The notes: generated by a model from the sequence alone, not told the origin. 64,000 bases of DNA from Rhodobacter sp. (GCA_020637595.1 JACKKE010000010.1:62001-126000), one strand, 5' to 3'; positions 34,386-44,515 are shown, numbered from the stretch's first letter. Program-made: numbers and translations.

Positions 34386-34418
34386 GCGCCGGCCCCGGGA
34401 ACGCCCCGGGGCCGGCGC
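34386..34418. terminator. Strong GC hairpin between convergent genes
   Basis: Perfect 14-bp arms GCGCCGGCCCCGGG and CCCGGGGCCGGCGC with loop AACGC. On the minus strand the stem is followed by TTTT (from AAAA at 34381-34384), so it best serves the dimethylglycine-dehydrogenase-like gene, and may also end the SH3 gene. Confidence 0.75.
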
Positions 34419-34434
34419 ATCCCTGTCGGCGCGA

Positions 34435-36936
34435 TCACCCGTCGATGCGGATCTTCGCGTTGGTCGGGTCATAGGGGCTGTCCTCGACCACCACCGCGTC
34501 CCATTCCTTCAGCTGCATGCGCACCGTCAGCTTCTGGCCGACGACCGCCAGTTCCGGCGGCACATAGCCCATGCCGATCTGCTTGTTGAACGCAACCGAC
34601 CAACCGCCCGAGCTCAGACGCCCGACCTGCTGACCATTGTGCAGCAGCGCCTCCTTGCCCCAGGGATCGGCATCGTCCGGTCCGTCGATCAGCACCGTCA
34701 CGCATTTCGAGCGGACGCCGGTCGCGTTCATCGCATCCTTGCCGTGGAAGTCCTTGGACTGGTCGACGAAACGCGGCAGGTCGGCCTCCAGCGGCGTGGC
34801 ATCGCGGCCCAGTTCGGTGCCGAAGGCGCGATAGGATTTTTCCTGCCGCAGCCAGTTCTGCGCCCGCGCGCCGACCAGTTTCAGCCCCAGATCGGCCCCC
34901 GCCGCCATCAACTGGTCGAACAGATAGGTCTGCATCTCGATCGGGTGGTGCAGCTCCCAGCCCAGCTCGCCGGTATAGGCCACGCGCACCGCGCGCACCG
35001 GGCACATGCCCAGCTCGATGTCGCGATAGCTCAACCAGGGGAAGCGTTTGTTCGACAGGACGGTTGCCGGGTCGGCATCCTTGACCAGCCTGTTCAGGAG
35101 GTCGCGCGATTTCGGACCTGCCACGGCAAAGACGCCCCATTGCGTGGTCACATCGTGGATGTCGATCCAGGTGCCGTGCGCAGCCATGAAATCCTCGGCC
35201 GATTTCTTCAGGAAATCGGCGTCATAGGCGGTCCAGGCCCCGGCGGACACGAGGTAGTATTCGTTCTCGGCCAGGCGGACGATGGTGTATTCGGTGCGCG
35301 TCGTGCCCGCGCCGGTCAGGGCATAGGTCAGGTTGATGCGGCCGACCTTGGGCAGCTTGTTGCAGGTGAAGTAATCCAGAAACGCCGTCGCGCCGGGGCC
35401 GCGCACCAGATGCTTGGTGAAGGCGGTGGCGTCGATCATGCCGACGCCTTCGCGGATCGCCTTGGCCTCGGCCACGGCGTATGGCCACCACGCGCCACGG
35501 CGGAAGCTGCGCCCGTCGTGGTCGAAATTCGACGGTGCGTCGAGCGGGCCGAAATAGTTCGGGCGCTCCCAGCCGTTCACCTGGCCGAACTGCGCGCCAA
35601 GCCGCCGCTGGCGGTCATAGACCGGGGCAGTGCGCAGCGGGCGGCAGGCTTCGCGTTCCTCGTCGGGGTGGTGCAGGATAAAGACGTGCTCATAGCACTC
35701 CTCGTTCTTGCGCGCGGCGTATTCGGTGGTCATCCAGCCGCCGTAGCGTTTGGGGTCCAAGGACGCCATGTCGATCTCGGCCTCGCCCTCGGTGATCAGC
35801 TGCGCGAGGTAATGGCCGGTGCCGCCCGCCGCAGTGATACCGAACGAAAAGCCCTCGGCGAGCCACATGTTGCGCAGGCCGGGTGCGGGGCCGACAAGGG
35901 GGTTGCCGTCGGGAGTGTAGCAGATTGGCCCGTTGAAATCATCCTTGAGGCCGAGGGTCTCGGTCGAGGGGACGCGCTGGATCATCGACATGTATTCGGC
36001 CTCGATCCGCTCCAGATCCAGCTGGAACAGGTCAGCGCGGAAGCTTTCCGGCACGTCGTAGAGGAAGCGCGCGGGGGCGCCCCGTTCGTAGGGGCCGAGG
36101 ATCCAGCCGCCGCGTTCCTCGCGCACATACCATTTCGCATCGGCGTCGCGCAGGACCGGGTGCTCGGGGTTGCCGGCGGCGCGCCAGGCCTGCAGGGCGG
36201 GGTCGGGCTCGGTCAGGATATACTGATGCTCGACCGGGATCGCGGGGATCTTGATGCCGAGGAGGCGCGCCGTGCGCTGCGCGTGGTTGCCGGTGGCGGT
36301 GACGACATGCTCGGCGCGGATCTCGAATTTCTCGTCGGAGGGCACCAGCATGCCGCCCCTGTCGACCATCCGCGTGCAGGAGACGATCCACTCATTGCCG
36401 GTCCAGAAATAGCCGTCGACCTGCACCTTGCGTTCGATGTGGGCGCCGCGCTGGCGGGCGCCCTTGGCCATCGCCTGGGTCACGTCGGCGGGGTTGATGT
36501 AGCCGTCCTGGGGATGGAACAGTGCGCCCTTCAGGTCATCCGAGACCATCAACGGCCAGCGGTCCTTCAGATCCTTCGGCGTGAGGAATTCGTGATAGAC
36601 GCCGGCGGTTTCGGCAACCGACGAATAGAGCATGTATTCGTCCATCCGCGCCTGGGTCTGCGCCATGCGCAGGTTGCCCACGACGGCGAAACCGGCGTTG
36701 AGGCCGGTCTCGGCCTCGAGCGTCTTGTAGAGATCGACCGAATACTTGTGGATGTGGGTCGTCGCGTAGCTCATGTTGAACAAGGGCAGCAGACCCGCGG
36801 CGTGCCAGGTCGAACCCGAGGTCAGCTCGTCGCGCTCGACCAGCATCGTGTCCCAGCCGGCCTTGGCGAGGTGATAGGCAATCGCGGTGCCGACCGCACC
36901 GCCGCCGACGACAAGGGCTCTCACATGGGTTTTCAT
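34435..36936 (-). CDS. FAD-dependent oxidoreductase / GcvT fusion (dimethylglycine or sarcosine dehydrogenase-like)
   Basis: An 833-residue enzyme from ATG 36936 (GGAGAG Shine-Dalgarno). The N-terminal DAO-type FAD domain starts VVGGGAVGTAIAYHLAKAGW, with GSTWHAAGLLP, whose His is the flavin attachment site in the family. A middle FAO_M-like domain runs to about residue 430. The C-terminal GcvT folate-binding domain includes VGMIDATAFTKHLVRGPGA and YTGELGWELHHPIEMQTYLFDQL. It would demethylate an N-methyl glycine compound and pass formaldehyde to tetrahydrofolate. The upstream extension to 37155 is rejected. Confidence 0.9.
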   Translation of the reverse strand: MKTHVRALVVGGGAVGTAIAYHLAKAGWDTMLVERDELTSGSTWHAAGLLPLFNMSYATTHIHKYSVDLYKTLEAETGLNAGFAVVGNLRMAQTQARMDEYMLYSSVAETAGVYHEFLTPKDLKDRWPLMVSDDLKGALFHPQDGYINPADVTQAMAKGARQRGAHIERKVQVDGYFWTGNEWIVSCTRMVDRGGMLVPSDEKFEIRAEHVVTATGNHAQRTARLLGIKIPAIPVEHQYILTEPDPALQAWRAAGNPEHPVLRDADAKWYVREERGGWILGPYERGAPARFLYDVPESFRADLFQLDLERIEAEYMSMIQRVPSTETLGLKDDFNGPICYTPDGNPLVGPAPGLRNMWLAEGFSFGITAAGGTGHYLAQLITEGEAEIDMASLDPKRYGGWMTTEYAARKNEECYEHVFILHHPDEEREACRPLRTAPVYDRQRRLGAQFGQVNGWERPNYFGPLDAPSNFDHDGRSFRRGAWWPYAVAEAKAIREGVGMIDATAFTKHLVRGPGATAFLDYFTCNKLPKVGRINLTYALTGAGTTRTEYTIVRLAENEYYLVSAGAWTAYDADFLKKSAEDFMAAHGTWIDIHDVTTQWGVFAVAGPKSRDLLNRLVKDADPATVLSNKRFPWLSYRDIELGMCPVRAVRVAYTGELGWELHHPIEMQTYLFDQLMAAGADLGLKLVGARAQNWLRQEKSYRAFGTELGRDATPLEADLPRFVDQSKDFHGKDAMNATGVRSKCVTVLIDGPDDADPWGKEALLHNGQQVGRLSSGGWSVAFNKQIGMGYVPPELAVVGQKLTVRMQLKEWDAVVVEDSPYDPTNAKIRIDG

Positions 36937-37064
36937 GGCGCGACTCTCCGCTGCATCCGGGGTTTGCCCCGTCATTGCAGCAAATTCGGCCGGGCGGTGA
37001 AAGACACCCGACCGAAGAGTGTGCGAAAACGACCCGCGGCCCTTGTCGCAGGTCGCAAGCGGCC

Positions 37065-37556
37065 TCAGCCCTGCGGGCGGAAGTCCGTCACGTCCAGCGC
37101 ACCGTCGCCGTTGCGGTCCAGGTCGCCAAAGAGACGCGCAGTCGCGGCGTCCCATTCGGCGCGCGATAACACGCCGTTACCGTCGGCATCGGTGTATTCG
37201 GCGGTCATCGCCCCGTGGATCCGCGGCCCCGGCCCGCCGCGCCCGTGCGCACCGCCCTGACCGTTGCCATTGCCCTGCCCGCCGTGGTTGACCTCTTCCT
37301 GACCGGCGATGGTCTGGGCCATGTTCGCCTGCTCCTCGGCGTCGATCCCGCCATCGCCGTTCAGGTCGAACATCTCGAACTGGTCGCCACGGCGGGTCTG
37401 AAAATCATCCAGACGCACGGCACCGTCGCCGTTCATGTCCCATTCGGACACGAACTCCATCATCATGCCACCGCCCTGGCCGTTACCCTGCGCGGATGCT
37501 GCGGTGCCCAGAGCCACCGCAGCAGCGGCCAGGATCAGGGTTTTCGGGGTCTTCAT
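37065..37556 (-). CDS. Secreted EF-hand calcium-binding protein
   Basis: A 163-residue protein: signal peptide MKTPKTLILAAAAVALGTAASAQ, Gly/Asn/Gln-rich spacers (GNGQGGG, GQGNGNGQGG), and four EF-hand loops, DMNGDGAVRLDDF, DLNGDGGIDAEE, DADGNGVLSRAEW and DRNGDGALDVTDF, in two pairs. It likely binds calcium in the periplasm. The start at 37556 follows GAGGAGA. The longer antisense frame across panC/panB is rejected. Divergent from panC. Confidence 0.9.
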   Translation of the reverse strand: MKTPKTLILAAAAVALGTAASAQGNGQGGGMMMEFVSEWDMNGDGAVRLDDFQTRRGDQFEMFDLNGDGGIDAEEQANMAQTIAGQEEVNHGGQGNGNGQGGAHGRGGPGPRIHGAMTAEYTDADGNGVLSRAEWDAATARLFGDLDRNGDGALDVTDFRPQG

Positions 37557-37718
37557 GGGGAATCTCCTCAGATGCGAACTCATATTCAACGCACCGAATA
37601 CATCTTTCCGTCGCCGGAACACGCGATGACCAAATGACGCAGCGACCGAAACCGGTGGCTTGTCGGTGCTGCGGTGCGGCGGTATGACTCGGCAACGCGG
37701 GCAGGAGGGGGCAACGCG

Positions 37719-38564
37719 ATGCAGGTCATCACCACCAAGGCCGAAATACGCGATGCGGTGCGTGCCTGGCGCAGCGCCGGCGAGACCGTCGCGCTGACGC
37801 CGACGATGGGCTATCTGCACGCCGGGCACATGGCGCTGGTCGAACGCGCCAAGGCCGAAGGCGACCGCGTTGTCACCACGATCTTCGTGAACCCCACGCA
37901 GTTCGGCCCGAACGAGGATCTGTCCACCTATCCCCGCGACGCGGAACGCGATCTGGCGATGCTGCGCGACGCCGGGGTGGATGCCGTCTTCATGCCCGAG
38001 GTCGCCGAGGTCTATGCCCCCGGCGCGCAGACCATCGTCGAAACCACCGAGCTGGCCAAGATGCTGATCGGCAAGCTGCGTCCCGGGCATTTCCGCGGCG
38101 TGGCGACGGTGGTGACCAAGCTCTTCAACATCGTGCAGCCCGATACCGCCTGTTTCGGCGAAAAGGATTACCAGCAGCTCTGCGTGATCCGGCAGATGGT
38201 GCGCGATCTGGACATCCCGGTGCGGATCGTCGGCGTGCCCACCGTGCGCGAGGGCGACGGGCTGGCGATGTCGTCGCGCAACGTGCGCCTGACGCCCGAG
38301 GATCGCGCCGCCGCCGTGGTGCTGTCGCGCGCGCTGTTCCAGGCCGAGGAGATGGCCAGGACCGGCATCACCGCCTCGCGGCTGCGGGCCTGGGTCGCGG
38401 CCCATATCCAGGCCGAACCCCGCGCCGATCTGCAATCGGCCGATATCCGCGACGCCCAGACGCTGCAGTCCATTTCCGGCCCGCTGACCGCCCCTGCCGT
38501 GATCCTGCTGGCCGTGCGGTTCGGCAGCGTGCTGCTGATCGACCAGCGTGTCGTTACCCCCTGA
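37719..38564 (+). CDS. panC: Pantoate--beta-alanine ligase
   Basis: A 281-residue enzyme making pantothenate from pantoate, beta-alanine and ATP. Signatures: PTMGYLHAGH at residues 28-37, VTTIFVNPTQFGPNEDLSTYPRD, RPGHFRGVATVVTKLFNIVQPDTACFGEKDYQQL and REGDGLAMSSRNVRL (KMSKS-like SSRN). The start at 37719 follows GGAGGGGG. It is followed 27 bases later by panB in one operon. Confidence 0.97.
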   Translation: MQVITTKAEIRDAVRAWRSAGETVALTPTMGYLHAGHMALVERAKAEGDRVVTTIFVNPTQFGPNEDLSTYPRDAERDLAMLRDAGVDAVFMPEVAEVYAPGAQTIVETTELAKMLIGKLRPGHFRGVATVVTKLFNIVQPDTACFGEKDYQQLCVIRQMVRDLDIPVRIVGVPTVREGDGLAMSSRNVRLTPEDRAAAVVLSRALFQAEEMARTGITASRLRAWVAAHIQAEPRADLQSADIRDAQTLQSISGPLTAPAVILLAVRFGSVLLIDQRVVTP

Positions 38565-38591
38565 TTGCCCACCCCTGAGAAAGGAACGCCC

Positions 38592-39404
38592 ATGTCCGCC
38601 CAGGCCCCCATCCGCCGCATCACCGCGCCGCAGATCCGCGCCCGCAAGGGCGGCGAGCCGATCGTCTCGCTGACCTCGTATCATGCGCATACGGCCGCGA
38701 TCGTCGACCGCTATGCCGATTTCATCCTGGTGGGCGACAGCCTGGGCATGGTGATGCACGGGATGGAATCGACCGTCGGCGTGACGCTGGACATGATGAT
38801 CACCCACGGCAAGGCAGTGGTGCGCGGCACCAAGCGCGCGCTGATCGTCGTCGACATGCCCTTTGGCACCTATGAGGAATCGCCGCAGGTGGCGTTTCGC
38901 AACGCCGCCCGGATCATGACCGAGACGATGTGCCAGGCGGTCAAGCTGGAAGGCGGCGCACGGATGGCCGAGACGATCCGCTATCTCGTCGACCGCGGCA
39001 TCCCGGTGATGGCGCATATCGGCCTGACCCCGCAATCCACCAACGTGATGGGCGGTTTCAAGACCCAGGGCCGCGACCAGGCGACCTGGCAGCACCACAT
39101 CAACGACGCAGTTGCCGTGGCCGAGGCCGGGGCCTTTGCCGTGGTGGTGGAAGGCGTCGTCGAGCCGCTGGCGCAGGAGATCACCAAGGCCATCGAAATC
39201 CCGACCATCGGCATCGGCGCCAGCGCCGAGTGCGACGGGCAGATCCTGGTGCTGGAGGACATGCTGGGCCTGAACCCTGGCAAGCCGCCCAAGTTCGTCA
39301 AGGTCTATGGCCAGCTGGGCGGGCTGATCGAGGCTGCGGTCAAGGATTACGCCGAGGAGGTGAAATCGCGCGCCTTCCCGAGCGAGGAGCAGACCTATCG
39401 GTGA
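38592..39404 (+). CDS. panB: 3-methyl-2-oxobutanoate hydroxymethyltransferase
   Basis: A 270-residue TIM-barrel enzyme transferring a hydroxymethyl group from methylene-tetrahydrofolate to 2-oxoisovalerate, giving ketopantoate. It shows SLTSYHAHTAAIVD, VGDSLGMVMHGMESTVGVTLDMMI, DMPFGTYEES, VKLEGGARM, PVMAHIGLTPQ, VEGVVEPLAQEIT and IGIGASAECDGQILVLEDMLGL. The start is taken at MSAQAPIRR after AAAGGAAC. A terminator pair follows directly. Confidence 0.97.
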   Translation: MSAQAPIRRITAPQIRARKGGEPIVSLTSYHAHTAAIVDRYADFILVGDSLGMVMHGMESTVGVTLDMMITHGKAVVRGTKRALIVVDMPFGTYEESPQVAFRNAARIMTETMCQAVKLEGGARMAETIRYLVDRGIPVMAHIGLTPQSTNVMGGFKTQGRDQATWQHHINDAVAVAEAGAFAVVVEGVVEPLAQEITKAIEIPTIGIGASAECDGQILVLEDMLGLNPGKPPKFVKVYGQLGGLIEAAVKDYAEEVKSRAFPSEEQTYR

Positions 39405-39411
39405 GGGGACG

Positions 39412-39468
39412 GTGGGGGGCTGCCGCCCCCCACACCCCCCGCCTCAAGGGGCGCACGCGCCCCCTGAG
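39412..39468 (+). terminator. Tandem GC hairpins after panB
   Basis: The first stem GTGGGGGGC/GCCCCCCAC (39412-39433) begins 8 bases after the stop. The second, CTCAAGGGGCGC/GCGCCCCCTGAG with one mismatch (39443-39468), is followed by CCCCC and the GCGTATTT box. Hairpin, hairpin, C run and box recur in the same order at 52192-52260. Confidence 0.65.
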
Positions 39469-39477
39469 AACCCCCGT

Positions 39478-39502
39478 GCGTATTTAGGGCAAGATGAAAG
39501 GG
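39478..39502 (+). repeat. GCGTATTT box directly upstream of the agmatinase-like start
   Basis: A 25-base copy beginning GCGTATTTAGGG and ending AAGATGAAAGGG. Its AAAGGG stands 6 bases before the ATG at 39509 and can act as Shine-Dalgarno. An in-frame ATG at 39494 is part of the repeat itself and is unlikely to be the true start. Confidence 0.75.
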
Positions 39503-39508
39503 CGGCGG

Positions 39509-40456
39509 ATGGCGGGGCATGGCTATGACACGGGGCGCCTGAACCTGCCCTTTGTCGGGATCTCGACCTTTGGCAAATATCCCTATGTGCAGGACTGGGA
39601 CGCGATCGACGCCGATGTGGCGATCCTGGGCGCGCCGTTCGATTTCGGCACCCAGTGGCGGGCGGGCGCACGGTTCGGGCCGCGCGGCATCCGCGAGGCC
39701 TCGACGCTGTTTTCCTTTGGCCATGCCGGCGCCTATGACCACGAGGATGACGTCACCTATCTGGAAGGCGCGCGGATCGTCGATCTGGGCGACGCGGATA
39801 TCGTCCATACCGACACCCGGCAGAGCCACGCCAACATCGAATTCGGCGTGCGCAAGATCCTGAAGGCCGGCGCGATTCCGGTGGTGCTGGGGGGCGACCA
39901 TTCGGTCAACATTCCCTGCATCAATGCCTTTGATGGCCAGGGACCGATCCATATCGTGCAGATCGACGCGCATCTGGATTTCGTCGACGAACGTCACGGC
40001 GTGCGCTATGGCCACGGCAACCCGATGCGACGGGCGGCGGAGAAGCCCTATGTGATGGGGATGACCCAGATCGGTATCCGCAATGTCTCGTCGACCGCGC
40101 GCGATGGCTACGAGGCCGCCCGGGCGATGGGCTCGGACATCCTGTCGGTGCGCCAGTTCCGCAAGCTCGGCGTGGAGAGCGTGCTCTCACGGGTGCCCGA
40201 AGGGGCGCGGCTTTATGTGACGCTGGACATCGACGGGTTCGACCCGTCGATCGCGCCGGGCACCGGCACGCCCAGCCACGGCGGGTTCCTGTATTACGAA
40301 ATCCTGGAACTGCTGGACGGGCTGGCGCGGCGTGGCCGGATCGTCGGCATGGACCTGGTCGAGGTCGCGCCCGACTATGACCACAGCGGCACCACGGCGA
40401 TCCTGGCCGCGCAGATCCTGTTGAACACGATCGGCCGCGTGCTGCACTATCGCTAG
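39509..40456 (+). CDS. Agmatinase/ureohydrolase family protein (second copy)
   Basis: About 315 residues with the complete manganese site: GGDHSVNIPC near residue 130, QIDAHLDFVDE near 152 and TLDIDGFDPSIAPGTGTPSHGG near 235. PFDFGTQWRAGARFGPRGIREAS is close to canonical agmatinase. It hydrolyses a guanidino substrate to urea and amine. It differs from the paralogue at 26533-27489, so the two probably have separate substrates. Its start codon follows a dispersed repeat box; the ATG at 39494 is an alternative giving 320 residues. Confidence 0.88.
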   Translation: MAGHGYDTGRLNLPFVGISTFGKYPYVQDWDAIDADVAILGAPFDFGTQWRAGARFGPRGIREASTLFSFGHAGAYDHEDDVTYLEGARIVDLGDADIVHTDTRQSHANIEFGVRKILKAGAIPVVLGGDHSVNIPCINAFDGQGPIHIVQIDAHLDFVDERHGVRYGHGNPMRRAAEKPYVMGMTQIGIRNVSSTARDGYEAARAMGSDILSVRQFRKLGVESVLSRVPEGARLYVTLDIDGFDPSIAPGTGTPSHGGFLYYEILELLDGLARRGRIVGMDLVEVAPDYDHSGTTAILAAQILLNTIGRVLHYR

Positions 40457-40809
40457 GCGCCGACGTCGCGCGCCAGCACCAGCGCGCGGCCGTCGCAGCA
40501 CAGCCCGCCATCGGGCAGCCGAACCGTGGTCGCCAGATCGACCAGATGCTTTTCCGGGCGCAGACGGGTGATCTCGACCCGCGCGGTCAGCGGCGTGTCG
40601 AGCGGCGCCGCGCCGTGGAACTGCAGCGACTGCTTCAGGTAGTTCGTGCCGAACCCCGGCAGTTTCACCCCCAGCAGGTAGGAAAACAGCGCCCCGATCA
40701 GCGGTTCGGGCACATGGCCGGGCAAGGCCCCGCCGGCCAGAGCGGCAAACTCGGCCATATCGGCCGCGGAATAGATGCGCGTGACTTCGGCGTGATCCCC
40801 GACCTTCAT
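40453..40809 (-). CDS. MaoC-like hotdog-fold protein (subunit 1)
   Basis: A 118-residue protein resembling MaoC/FAS1-type hotdog dehydratases: KVGDHAEVTRIYSAADMAEFAALAGG and PEPLIGALFSYLLGVKLPGFGTNYLKQSLQFHGAA, then a strand-rich end. It lacks the full hydratase motif found in its neighbour, so it may be the partner subunit of a two-subunit enoyl-CoA hydratase or (R)-specific dehydratase. It overlaps the second MaoC gene by four bases and ends overlapping the convergent agmatinase stop. Confidence 0.75.
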   Translation of the reverse strand: MKVGDHAEVTRIYSAADMAEFAALAGGALPGHVPEPLIGALFSYLLGVKLPGFGTNYLKQSLQFHGAAPLDTPLTARVEITRLRPEKHLVDLATTVRLPDGGLCCDGRALVLARDVGA

Positions 40810-41152
40810 GCCAGCACCGCCTTTCCCTGAAACCCGACCGCGCCGTCGGCGACCCGCTCGGCCCGCATCGCCACGCCGTCACCCTCCTGTTCGACGATCA
40901 GCCGCAGCGCCTCGCCGGCATAGGAGGGGTTCGGAAACATCATCTCCTGCACCAGATGCCGGCACCCGGGCCGGACCTCGCCCAGCATCGCCCAGAGCCG
41001 CGCATAGATCAGCATCCCGTGGCTGACGGTGCGGCCGAAGCGGGTGCGGGCGCTGAAGGCCGGATCGACGTGGATCGGATTGTCATCGCCCGAGACCCGG
41101 GCAAAGCCGTCGAACGCGGCCTGTGTGGGGGTCCAGATCTGTTCGGCCAGGA

Positions 41153-41156
<4 letters not shown>
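40806..41156 (-). CDS. MaoC-like hotdog-fold protein (subunit 2, with hydratase motif)
   Basis: A 116-residue protein starting at a GTG that overlaps the ligase stop (GTGA). It contains the hydratase 2 signature: SGDDNPIHVDPAFSARTRFGRTVSHGML, with the catalytic Asp and His. It would add water across an enoyl-CoA double bond, probably as a heterodimer with the next gene. A longer frame upstream lies within the ligase gene and is rejected. Confidence 0.82.
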
Positions 41157-42601
<1,445 letters not shown>

Positions 42602-42602
42602 G

Positions 42603-43349
42603 TCACCCCCTCCCCGGGGTCAGGAAACGCGCCATGCCGGCACGGGTTTCGGCGCGGTCGACCGCGGCCACGAAGGCTGTCCTCTCAGCCTCCAAGGTCC
42701 GTTCCAGATCGTCCGACAGCAGACGCTTGGTCGCCGCGATGCTGCCCGGGTCGTGTGACGCCAGCGTGGCGAGCCACTGCGCGATTACCGCATCGGGCTG
42801 CGCGCTGACCGCCTGCGCCAGCCCCAGCGACTGCGCGTCGAGGGCGGTGATGCGCTGGTTCAGCAGATGGATCGCCCGCACCCGATGGGCGCCGATCCGG
42901 TCCGCCAGCATCCGGGTCCAGCCGCCATCAGGGGCGAAACCGACCACGGCATAGAAGGGCTGGACAAAGGCCTCGGGCGTCATCACCACCAGATCGGCGG
43001 CCAGCACCAGACCCAAGGCGCCGCCGGTCAAGGCCCCCTGCACCCGCGCGATCACCGGGAATCGCAGCGCCGCCAGCCGCAGGATCGCCCGGTTCAGCGC
43101 ACCGACGATCCCTGCGGCATAGGCCGGGCCGTTGCCGGCCGCGACCTCGTCCGCGAAACGTGCGACATCGCCCCCGGTGCAAAAGTTCCGCCCCTCGCCG
43201 GCCAGCACCAGCGCGCGTGGATTGCCCAGGCGATCGAGCGCCGCGTGCAGGTCCTCCAGCAGCTCGGCCGTCAGCGCGTTTGCCCGACCCGCCCGCGCCA
43301 GCGTCAGGCGCGCCACGCCGTCTTGCTGGCTGAGGGTGACCAGGCTCAC
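42603..43349 (-). CDS. Enoyl-CoA hydratase/isomerase family protein
   Basis: A 248-residue crotonase-fold protein. The CoA-binding and oxyanion regions are LAGEGRNFCTGGDVARF near residue 50 and IARVQGALTGGALGLVLAADLVVMTPEA near 105. One catalytic Glu position (usually near 120 and 140 in hydratases) appears replaced in LTGGALGL, so isomerase or hydrolase activity is also possible. It sits between the TetR regulator (4-base overlap) and the ligase. Confidence 0.88.
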   Translation of the reverse strand: MSLVTLSQQDGVARLTLARAGRANALTAELLEDLHAALDRLGNPRALVLAGEGRNFCTGGDVARFADEVAAGNGPAYAAGIVGALNRAILRLAALRFPVIARVQGALTGGALGLVLAADLVVMTPEAFVQPFYAVVGFAPDGGWTRMLADRIGAHRVRAIHLLNQRITALDAQSLGLAQAVSAQPDAVIAQWLATLASHDPGSIAATKRLLSDDLERTLEAERTAFVAAVDRAETRAGMARFLTPGRG

Positions 43350-43957
43350 GGCTTCAGCCCGCGTTCCAGCATGTCAAAGACCTCGTCGACCACGCGATCC
43401 AGATCGGCCTCGCCCTCCCAGATGGCAAACCGTTCGCCCAGCGTGATCGCCATGCCCATCAGCGCCCAGGCGCGGGTCTCGGCATCGCCATCGCGGATCT
43501 CGCCCTCGCGCGCGGCGGCGGCGAGGTTCTGGGCATAGCCGCGGGCAAAGGTGGTGTAATAGGCGCGATACGCATCGGCGGCGACAAACCGCGCCTCCAT
43601 GACGATGTTATAAAGCGTCGGTCGCTCGGCCACGAACGCCAGAAACGCCCGCAAGCCGCGCCGCTCGGCGGTCAGCCGGTCGGGCGCGTCGGCCACGGCC
43701 TCGGCCAGAAAGGCGCGGGTCAGCCGGCCCATTTCCAGCACCAGTTCACGAAACACTTCGTCCTTGGACTGAAAGTAGATATAAAAGGTGCCCTGGGCGA
43801 TACCGGCCTTGCGCGTGATATCGGCAATCGACGCCGCAGCAAACCCACCCTCGCCGATCACGGATTCGGCGGCGCGCAGGATTGCGGCGCGGGTATCCTG
43901 GCCCCGCCGGGTGCGCGGCAGGCTGGTGGACGGGCGACGGGAGGGCGTGACGGCCAT
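43346..43957 (-). CDS. TetR family transcriptional regulator
   Basis: About 203 residues from ATG 43957 (AGGA 7 bases upstream); the first ATG could also be 43963. The helix-turn-helix is SIADITRKAGIAQGTFYIYFQSKDEVF, typical of regulators of acyl-CoA catabolism. It heads the ECH/ligase/MaoC operon and its own start lies 14 bases from the palindrome ATGTG-AAT-CACAT, so autoregulation and induction by an acyl-CoA are likely (inference). Confidence 0.9.
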   Translation of the reverse strand: MAVTPSRRPSTSLPRTRRGQDTRAAILRAAESVIGEGGFAAASIADITRKAGIAQGTFYIYFQSKDEVFRELVLEMGRLTRAFLAEAVADAPDRLTAERRGLRAFLAFVAERPTLYNIVMEARFVAADAYRAYYTTFARGYAQNLAAAAREGEIRDGDAETRAWALMGMAITLGERFAIWEGEADLDRVVDEVFDMLERGLKP

Positions 43958-43970
43958 CGGCATTCCTGAA

Positions 43971-43983
43971 ATGTGAATCACAT
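43971..43983. promoter_or_regulatory. Palindrome ATGTG-AAT-CACAT, candidate TetR operator
   Basis: A 13-base inverted repeat immediately upstream of the TetR start in the only AT-richer stretch here. Position suits repression of the TetR-led operon. Confidence 0.5.
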
Positions 43984-44164
43984 GTCATATTGAGCGCCGC
44001 ACGCGGCGAGTCAAGCCGCTTGGCGGGGATCCAGGCCCCGCAGCGGCGGCGGTTTTGCCTGGTCGCAGACATCGGCAGCGGCGCAATGCAGATGGCGGGG
44101 GCTGACGGAATACTGGAAGACCCCGACGGGCAAAGCTGGACGCGGTTCTGGCCGCACGCGGCTG

Positions 44165-44515
44165 ATGAGGGAAGCGGTCTGGGCCCCGGCGGCGTTGCCG
44201 TCACCGGCCGGAGCGATCTGGCGGCAACTGTCGCCCGATACCGCCGAGGTCCGTTTCGCCGCGCTCGATGACGTTGCTCCGATGCGGCGGACAATCGACG
44301 CCGAAGGCATTCATCACCGAAATTACCGCGCCGCGCTGGTCCGACGCCGATGCCGACCACGCCTGTCGGCTGCAACCCTTTCCTGGGCGGGTGCTGGACC
44401 CCGCCCGGCTCAGCGGGTTCACGGCGCCGGCGCAGATGGAAATGGGCAGCCTGTGGGGCACCCCCTGACTATACGCCCTTCTTTCGTGCGACGATCACCG
44501 CCGCCCGCCACCAAG
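44165..44515 (+). pseudogene. Decayed gene fragment (DUF6920/DUF6544-like)
   Basis: The plus strand reads as one protein only with frame changes. MREAVWAPAALPSPAGAIWRQLSPDTAEVRF runs to TIDAEG in frame 1. FITEITAPRWSDADADHACRLQPFPG to MGSLWGTP continues in frame 3, and DYTPFFRATITAARHQ in another. The order and content resemble the C-terminal half of a lipid-carrier-like DUF family that ends in a GTPDYxPYFRGxITA pattern; the family name is from memory. The 5' half (about 43990-44165) is even less clear. It runs into the 3' end of the opposing AbrB gene. At least two single-base shifts. Confidence 0.5.

Noticed and set aside
36937..37155. Extended N-terminus of the dimethylglycine-dehydrogenase-like protein
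   Set aside because: The extension overlaps the EF-hand gene end and precedes the natural FAD-binding start MKTHVRALVVGGG, which has its own GGAGAG site.
34639..37260. Plus-strand open frame of 873 codons
   Set aside because: Complementary to the dimethylglycine-dehydrogenase-like gene along its whole length and without motifs.
37065..39098. Minus-strand frame of 677 codons ending in the EF-hand protein
   Set aside because: Only the last 163 codons are real (own signal peptide and Shine-Dalgarno at 37556); the rest is antisense to panC and panB.
39494..39508. ATG at 39494 as start of the agmatinase-like gene
   Set aside because: It lies inside the dispersed GCGTATTT box and has no Shine-Dalgarno of its own; ATG 39509 is correctly spaced from AAAGGG.
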